Of a stretch of 20,423 nucleotides of DNA, positions 16,618-20,423 are shown in pieces (the stretch's first letter is position 1; every line of letters starts with the position of its first letter). The translations under genes and the position numbers were made by a program. The DNA lies in assembly GCA_002338145.1 (NCBI GenBank), contig DDHP01000065.1:451-20873 (forward strand), written 5' to 3'. The stretch is from Deferribacteraceae bacterium UBA1873 (GTDB lineage: Bacteria; Chrysiogenota; Deferribacteres; Deferribacterales; Flexistipitaceae). Under the pieces are notes generated by a model that was not told where the DNA came from, made no database searches, and saw only the letters and a list, made by a program, of their open reading frames with translations.

Positions 16618-18255
16618 ATGAAAACATTATTTAAAAATGTGTATGTTCCGGATTTTGATAATGATAAATTTTTTAAAACGAATGTCGCTATAACCGGTGA
16701 TGAAATAACAAGCATTTCTTCCTCTGAAGAGAAGGCAGATGCAGTTTACGATTTTAACAAATATTATCTTATACCAGGCTTTATCGACTGCCACACCCAT
16801 ATAGAAAGCTCTCATCTTGCGCCGTTTGTATATGGAGATATTGTAGCACGGCAGGGGACATTGCACGTGATAACTGATAATCACGAAATAGCTAATGTGG
16901 GGGGAATGGAAGCACTGCAATATTTTTTTAATGATGCCAAAAAGAGCCGTTGCAATATAAAGTTTGCTGTGCCTTCCTGTGTGCCAGCTACCTTCTTCGC
17001 TACTTCAGGTGCAACATTAACCGTGGAAAATATTTGCAGTCTTCTAAAAAGGCCAGACGTGGTAAGCCTTGGAGAGCTGATGAATGTCCCTGCAGTTGTG
17101 GGAGGAGATAGCACATTTATACAGATGATTAAAAAGGCAAAAAAACTAAAAAAAATCGTTAACGGTCATGCGCCTGGGATAAAATCAGAAGATTTGCGTA
17201 AATATGTTGCAGCCGGAGTAACTGACGACCATGAAAGTGAGACATATGAAGAAATAAAGGAAAAAATTGAAGCCGGTTTAAATGTTTTTCTGAGAGAAGG
17301 TTCAGCTGAACATACCCAAAGCAATGCATATAAACTTATTGATGAATACCCGGATAAAATAATGTTCTGTACCGATGATAAAACACTAACCCACATAATG
17401 GATAATGGCCATATTGTTTACAATGTAAATAAAGCTTTAGATTTGGGGGTTAAACCTATAAACGCAATAAGAGCATCCTCTTATAACGGGTTAACGTATT
17501 ACGGAATGAAAGAATATTCAGAAATCAAACCTGGAAATAAAGCATCTTTTATTATTTGCCGAATAAACACTGCCGTAAACATAGAAGAAATTTATATAAA
17601 AGGTAACAGATTGGATACGAACATTGAAAACAAAATCCGGACAAATCCACCCCTGCTTCTGCAAAATTCAATGAATATAGATAAACAGCACAAAGTACCT
17701 GAAATTGTTTCAGATAAATTGTGTATAAAAGTCAATGACGGTAGTCTCATCACCGAAAAAATAAATACCGATTTCAACGTTTTTGACACATCAAAAGATA
17801 TACTGAAACTGTGTGTATTTGAAAGGTATGGAAACGGATATAAATCTGCATGTAAAATAAACGGTTTTGGCATCAATAAAGGAGCCATAGCATCATCTAT
17901 AGCCCATGACTGTCACAATATTGTAGCTGTAGGCACAAGTGACAAGTATATTTTGGAAGTTGTTAACAGCATTATTGAGAATAAAGGGGGTTTGGCGGCT
18001 TTTGACGGTAAAAATCTAAAAATTCTTCCACTGGAAATTGGCGGGCTTATTACCAATACTGAATACAAAATACATTATAATAAACTGAAAGAAATATATA
18101 AAATGATTCAGGAAATGGGCACAAACCTGACAGATCCATTTGGCACACTGAGCTTTATGGCACTCGAAGTTATCCCTCATATTAAGTTAACAGACAAAGG
18201 ACTTTTTGATGTGGACAGCTTCTCTTTTATCAAAAAGAAAAGCCGCCTAAATTAG
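16618..18255 (+). CDS. ade: adenine deaminase
   Basis: Converts adenine to hypoxanthine and ammonia, feeding purine salvage. The 545-aa product belongs to the amidohydrolase superfamily as the AdeC-type enzyme: metal-binding His59 and His61 in PGFIDCHTHIES (53-64), NHEIANV (88-94, the bacterial adenine deaminase signature, here preceded by Asp-Asn rather than the usual Asp-Pro), NGHAPG (182-187), TDDHES (202-207) and FCTDDK (250-255). The C-terminal half has the family's GFGINKGAIASSIAHDCHNI (416-435) and a C-terminal TDPFGTLSFMALEVIP (505-520). Slightly shorter than the approximately 580-residue E. coli and B. subtilis enzymes. It begins one base after the permease stop with no good Shine-Dalgarno, so it probably depends on translational coupling. 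No terminator is seen after it. Confidence 0.95.
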   Translation: MKTLFKNVYVPDFDNDKFFKTNVAITGDEITSISSSEEKADAVYDFNKYYLIPGFIDCHTHIESSHLAPFVYGDIVARQGTLHVITDNHEIANVGGMEALQYFFNDAKKSRCNIKFAVPSCVPATFFATSGATLTVENICSLLKRPDVVSLGELMNVPAVVGGDSTFIQMIKKAKKLKKIVNGHAPGIKSEDLRKYVAAGVTDDHESETYEEIKEKIEAGLNVFLREGSAEHTQSNAYKLIDEYPDKIMFCTDDKTLTHIMDNGHIVYNVNKALDLGVKPINAIRASSYNGLTYYGMKEYSEIKPGNKASFIICRINTAVNIEEIYIKGNRLDTNIENKIRTNPPLLLQNSMNIDKQHKVPEIVSDKLCIKVNDGSLITEKINTDFNVFDTSKDILKLCVFERYGNGYKSACKINGFGINKGAIASSIAHDCHNIVAVGTSDKYILEVVNSIIENKGGLAAFDGKNLKILPLEIGGLITNTEYKIHYNKLKEIYKMIQEMGTNLTDPFGTLSFMALEVIPHIKLTDKGLFDVDSFSFIKKKSRLN

Positions 18256-18561
18256 CTCCTACAATTGATGAATTATTAAATAGACGTTCACTTGGCATGA
18301 TGTTGTGAAAAAATGGGAGGGCGACAAATAATTTCTGCAGCTTGATTAAGTGTCCCATCTTCAGGCACAACAAAAGTTTTGACTCCCATTACATACCTCC
18401 CGTTGGATAAAAATTTACTATCATAAGATATAGCTGTTCTATGCGTCAGTTTATGACGACAATTATATGATTTAAAAAATATTATTATGGCGACTGATAC
18501 TGTCGTTGGTAAGTGTTTAGTTAAAAGCATGGTTAATTTAAATTTTGTACAGGAGGTTTTT
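18256..18561. other. intergenic stretch with no confident gene
   Basis: These 306 bases separate ade from the small membrane-protein remnant. I see no intrinsic terminator, tRNA or convincing promoter. The only coding candidate is a 33-codon minus-strand frame described separately. The AGGAGG at 18551-18556 belongs to the next gene. Confidence 0.6.
18288..18389 (-). CDS. possible 33-aa ORF or gene remnant
   Basis: A short minus-strand frame begins MGVKTFVVPEDGTLNQAAEI and ends in a different-looking tail (CRPPIFSQHHAK). A good GGGAGG stands six bases before its ATG (18389), the main reason to list it. The first 20 residues look like the beginning of a genuine small protein, while the tail does not, so it may be the 5' end of a gene whose remainder was lost. 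I do not recognise the family. It could equally be a chance frame. Confidence 0.22.
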   Translation of the reverse strand: MGVKTFVVPEDGTLNQAAEIICRPPIFSQHHAK

Positions 18562-18723
18562 ATGAAAAAAGCAGGAGGAATTATAGCTATTATAGCAGGT
18601 ATTTTTGAAGTTCTTTCAGCCGGAGCAACACTAATGATAGGCGGACTTGGAAGAGCTTTCGAAGCAGAGGGAGCTGGAACAGTTGTCAACACCGAAATAG
18701 AATTCCCCGAAATCACCGGCTGA
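18562..18723 (+). pseudogene. truncated small membrane protein (glycine-rich MKKAGG family)
   Basis: A 53-aa frame with a strong AGGAGG five bases before ATG. It starts MKKAGGIIAIIAGIFEVLSA, one hydrophobic segment (about 5-33), then GGLGRAFEAEGAGTVV. From memory, small bacterial membrane proteins of this type begin in the same way but run on for roughly 100 residues with three more hydrophobic segments after GTVV. Here the similarity stops at residue 42 and is followed by an unrelated polar end, NTEIEFPEITG. I therefore read it as a 5' gene fragment joined to unrelated DNA. The intact ribosome binding site means that the short peptide may still be made; a genuine single-TM micropeptide is the alternative. 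Confidence 0.5.
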
Positions 18724-18780
18724 AAATTTCTCAGTACAGCTAAATTATCAGTACAAAACCTGTGATTGAAATTAAGTTTG

Positions 18781-18809
18781 CAGAATTTGGACTTTGTGTC
18801 CCAGTTCTG
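18781..18809 (+). other. hairpin before the phosphoribosyltransferase-like gene
   Basis: CAGAA (18781-18785) pairs with TTCTG (18805-18809), and GGAC (18789-18792) pairs with GTCC (18798-18801) inside it around the loop TTTGT, giving an imperfect hairpin that ends 23 bases before the next start codon. No T-run follows, so it is not a typical terminator. It may be a leader structure or the end of a small element. Confidence 0.3.
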
Positions 18810-18832
18810 TAAACATAGGAAAAGGAAATATT

Positions 18833-19537
18833 ATGTATGCATTTAAATTAGAAAAAAATAAAATAAAATTTAATAGCAACTCAATAAAAGAAAATAAATT
18901 AATTTTTGATGGTTCAGGAGAGTTCATTCCAATAATATCAAAAAAAACAATTAATGAAACTATTATTACAACTATATTTGAATTGTCCGGATATAGTTTC
19001 GATGAGGTCATTAACGTTGTCAGGCGGAGTGATTTCGCAATTCAAAATAAAGCGTATCAAACTTTTTTGTTGGATTCAGCTAAATTAGTTTCCAAGGCTT
19101 TGGATGATGATGTTGAGCTTCTTATAGTACCTCAAAATATTTCGTATTTATTGCGGGATATTCTGGATAGAATGAAACATGTAAGGCCGGGACTTAAAAT
19201 AATCTATGAATCGTTTCGGGACTTTGATTTGAATAAGATTCAAATCAATTATGAGAATTATAATATTACTGAAAATTTGAAAAACAAAATGGAAGGTATT
19301 ATTTCCGATGCCAAAGAAACGGGTGTTTTCCGGTTTGAAGAGGTACCGAAGCAATTTAAAGAAGAAGTGAACAAAGGATTAAATATGGATTACCGCAAAG
19401 TGCGCCCTGAGTACGTTTATGGACAAAATGTTGCTGTTATGGATGATGCTTTGGGTGAAAATGTCGATCTGCAAACCATGATACGCTGCATAAAACTTTT
19501 CGCTCCTGCAAAAATTGAAGCAATGAATTTAATTTAA
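18833..19537 (+). CDS. phosphoribosyltransferase-like protein without a canonical PRPP loop
   Basis: A 234-aa cytoplasmic protein of uncertain function. Residues about 77-234 follow the fold pattern of the ComF-like type I phosphoribosyltransferases seen in phages and plasmids: LLDSAKLVSKALDDDVELLIVP (79-100) is the usual opening strand and helix, a middle block ends in VFRFEEVPKQFKEEV (165-179), and NVAVMDDALGENVDLQTM (199-216) takes the place of the PRPP motif VxxVDDxxTTG(T/S)T. The two aspartates (Asp204-205) remain, but the TTGTT-type loop has become GENVD. The N-terminal 75 residues are unrecognised. ATG 18833 is preferred because AAAGGA lies just upstream; an in-frame TTG at 18794 lacks support. 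No functional partner is adjacent. The assignment is by eye and moderate at best. Confidence 0.75.
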   Translation: MYAFKLEKNKIKFNSNSIKENKLIFDGSGEFIPIISKKTINETIITTIFELSGYSFDEVINVVRRSDFAIQNKAYQTFLLDSAKLVSKALDDDVELLIVPQNISYLLRDILDRMKHVRPGLKIIYESFRDFDLNKIQINYENYNITENLKNKMEGIISDAKETGVFRFEEVPKQFKEEVNKGLNMDYRKVRPEYVYGQNVAVMDDALGENVDLQTMIRCIKLFAPAKIEAMNLI

Positions 19538-19555
19538 TAACTCAGATAACAAAAA

Positions 19556-19620
19556 TAGACAATTTTGGATTACTACTCCAGAATAGTCTGGAAAATTATG
19601 GAATGGTTGTCCATTTTTTT
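19556..19620 (+). terminator. possible terminator: nested hairpins followed by T7
   Basis: GACAA (19558-19562) can pair with TTGTC (19607-19611), AATTTT (19561-19566) with AAAATT (19592-19597), and TCCAGA (19577-19582) with TCTGGA (19587-19592), the last a perfect 6-bp hairpin with loop ATAG. ATGGA/TCCAT (19598-19602 / 19610-19614) is a competing short stem directly before seven Ts (19614-19620). It lies 20-80 bases after the phosphoribosyltransferase-like gene and in front of a convergent gene, the right place for a terminator on the plus strand. The stems are weak and AT-rich. Confidence 0.4.
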
Positions 19621-19644
19621 CTGTTCCCTTTTTAGAATAAAGGA

Positions 19645-20091
19645 TTATTCACCGATTTGTGTGCGCTGAATCTCTTTGTTGCAGGCGAAAATTGCATAGC
19701 CATCAGAATAGATTTCAAATTTTATTCCGCAACCGACAGGTTCTACAAGTTCTTCAACTTCAGCCTCAACTTTTTTTGATGCTATTTCTGAAAATTTTTC
19801 CAGGGTTTCCGGACTTAACTCAAGGGGTAATGGGATGTAATCAATACTTATTTGAGATATTGTGCGTTTTTCATCAGATTCAATAATACCTTCGATATCA
19901 TCCTGTACAACTAATTTGTGAGTGTCGCCCGTTTTGTTATCAATAAAACTCAGAATGATTTCATCATCTACAATTGGAGAAAATTCGTACTCCAGCGTAA
20001 AATAACCGTTCTGTAAAGAATAATCGTTGCTGTTAAGCCAGTTTTCAATACGCTTGGCCGCTGTTGGTCTTAAAAAGCATCTGTCAGGCAT
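19645..20091 (-). CDS. hypothetical protein, 148 aa, acidic
   Basis: I do not recognise this protein. It is acidic and soluble, without signal peptide or membrane segment. Residues 9-22 (PTAAKRIENWLNSN) suggest an amphipathic N-terminal helix; the rest alternates strand-like stretches (YFTLEYEFSP, EIILSFIDN, HKLVVQDD) with one acidic helix around 93-117 (SPETLEKFSEIASKKVEAEV). Cysteines are at positions 5, 120 and 137, too few and scattered for a zinc motif. A GGAGA about seven bases before the ATG supports the start. The stop codon lies within a perfect 6-bp hairpin, GAATAA/TTATTC (19635-19650). It stands alone between intergenic repeats and converges with the phosphoribosyltransferase-like gene. 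Confidence 0.7.
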   Translation of the reverse strand: MPDRCFLRPTAAKRIENWLNSNDYSLQNGYFTLEYEFSPIVDDEIILSFIDNKTGDTHKLVVQDDIEGIIESDEKRTISQISIDYIPLPLELSPETLEKFSEIASKKVEAEVEELVEPVGCGIKFEIYSDGYAIFACNKEIQRTQIGE

Positions 20092-20158
20092 AAGATTCTC
20101 CGTATAAAAATATAATTTCTACTTATACCAAATTGCATTTGTTTGAGTAACAAAGGAT

Positions 20159-20176
20159 GCACGGCTTTAGCCGTGC
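20159..20176. repeat. perfect GC-rich hairpin, REP-like
   Basis: GCACGGC (20159-20165), loop TTTA, GCCGTGC (20170-20176). The GC-rich palindrome stands out from AT-rich surroundings, has no T-run on either side and lies about 70 bases upstream of the leftward 148-aa gene. It resembles short dispersed palindromes; copy number in the genome cannot be judged here. Confidence 0.6.
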
Positions 20177-20216
20177 CAAAGTAGTTTTGCAAAAATATCA
20201 TTGTAGCCATCATGGC

Positions 20217-20230
20217 GGCGCTGAAGCGCC
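20217..20230. repeat. second perfect GC-rich hairpin, REP-like
   Basis: GGCGC (20217-20221), loop TGAA, GCGCC (20226-20230), 40 bases from the previous hairpin. The near-palindrome GCCATCATGGC lies directly upstream (20206-20216), so a longer structure is possible. A T-run occurs only 20 bases further (20252-20258), too distant for a standard terminator. Confidence 0.55.
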
Positions 20231-20299
20231 ACTTCCAAAAGAGACTACGCTTTTTTTGATTTATTACTTTCTTGATTGCAACTTGGTATTAATCCAGTT

Positions 20300-20394
20300 T
20301 GAGACCTTTGCATAATTCCATAATTGTCACCCTGTAGCCTCTGAACGTAGTGAAGATAAATTTGCCTTAGGCAATCACTTGTTTCAGGGTCTCA
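20300..20394. repeat. MITE-like or repeat unit with 7-bp inverted ends
   Basis: TGAGACC (20300-20306) and GGTCTCA (20388-20394) are perfect inverted ends of a 95-base segment. Inside it ACCCTG (20329-20334) is complementary to CAGGGT (20385-20390), and TTGCC/GGCAA (20362-20366 / 20370-20374) forms a small hairpin. The GAGACCTTTGCA end resembles insertion-sequence termini that I have seen elsewhere, and the CACCCTG...CAGGGTCTCA half resembles common intergenic repeats. No transposase is in the window. Confidence 0.4.
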
Positions 20395-20423
20395 TAACTT
20401 ACTGATATAATTAGATGCTGAAA

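Larger units (their letters stand above)
20092..20423. other. gene-free right end rich in small inverted repeats
   Basis: I see no coding sequence in these 332 bases. They hold two perfect GC-rich hairpins and a roughly 95-base unit with inverted ends, described separately. Such clusters are typical of dispersed intergenic repeat (REP/MITE-like) DNA. The window ends inside this region. Confidence 0.6.

Noticed and set aside
18288..18716. 142-codon minus-strand frame covering the small membrane-protein remnant
   Set aside because: Most of it is antisense to the plus-strand frame that has AGGAGG and a clear hydrophobic segment. Only its last 33 codons have an own ribosome binding site and were listed as a possible remnant.
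18794..18832. TTG start for the phosphoribosyltransferase-like gene
   Set aside because: No Shine-Dalgarno precedes it and it lies in the hairpin 18781-18809; ATG 18833 has AAAGGA.
1..20423. tRNA, rRNA genes and CRISPR arrays
   Set aside because: No cloverleaf, conserved rRNA segment or regularly spaced direct repeat was seen on either strand.

Overview
The window looks like an AT-rich chromosome segment from a Gram-negative, motile or surface-active bacterium. A lipoprotein-type MltD-like lytic transglycosylase indicates an outer membrane and periplasm, and a complete chemosensory operon is present. The mix of genes would fit a deep-branching group such as Deferribacterota, but that is an impression from protein content and not something the sequence proves.

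Layout, left to right. (1) At the left edge, a near-perfect sigma70-type promoter on the minus strand (TTGACA-N17-TACTAT with A/T tracts upstream) fires out of the window. (2) A leftward lytic transglycosylase with LysM repeats (145-1716). (3) A divergent intergenic region carrying a perfect 11-bp inverted repeat. (4) A rightward, tightly packed chemosensory operon (1869-10274): CheW, a two-TM receptor with a PAS domain, hybrid CheA-REC, CheB, an unrecognised 462-aa protein, and CheR with a TPR tail. Every junction is an ATGA overlap or zero-gap. Domain content and order match the Myxococcus frz operon (FrzA-CD-E-G-F), with one extra gene between the CheB and CheR genes and no free CheY. I read the extra protein as a degenerate receiver / GAF-like / PP2C (RsbU/SpoIIE-type) protein that has lost its catalytic residues. 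(5) A leftward operon polA - GAF-like/GGDEF diguanylate cyclase - hisD (15058 to 10276), converging on cheR with one base between the stop codons. PolA has only a remnant of the proofreading domain. (6) A rightward purine-salvage pair: NCS2/AzgA-type permease and adenine deaminase (15318-18255). The permease has a leader with mutually exclusive stems that could be a cis-regulatory RNA. (7) A looser right third (18256-20423) with a truncated small membrane protein, a possible gene remnant, a phosphoribosyltransferase-like gene lacking a recognisable PRPP loop, an orphan 148-aa gene, and a cluster of small perfect hairpins and inverted repeats at the right edge that look like dispersed repeat elements.

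How the genes work together. The receptor, CheW and CheA form a signalling array, CheB and CheR would set its methylation, and the REC fused to CheA is the only conventional phosphate sink visible besides the CheB receiver. The permease imports a purine base and Ade converts adenine to hypoxanthine. The most interesting object is the 462-aa pseudo-receiver/pseudo-phosphatase inside the Frz-like operon, followed by the leader RNA of the permease.
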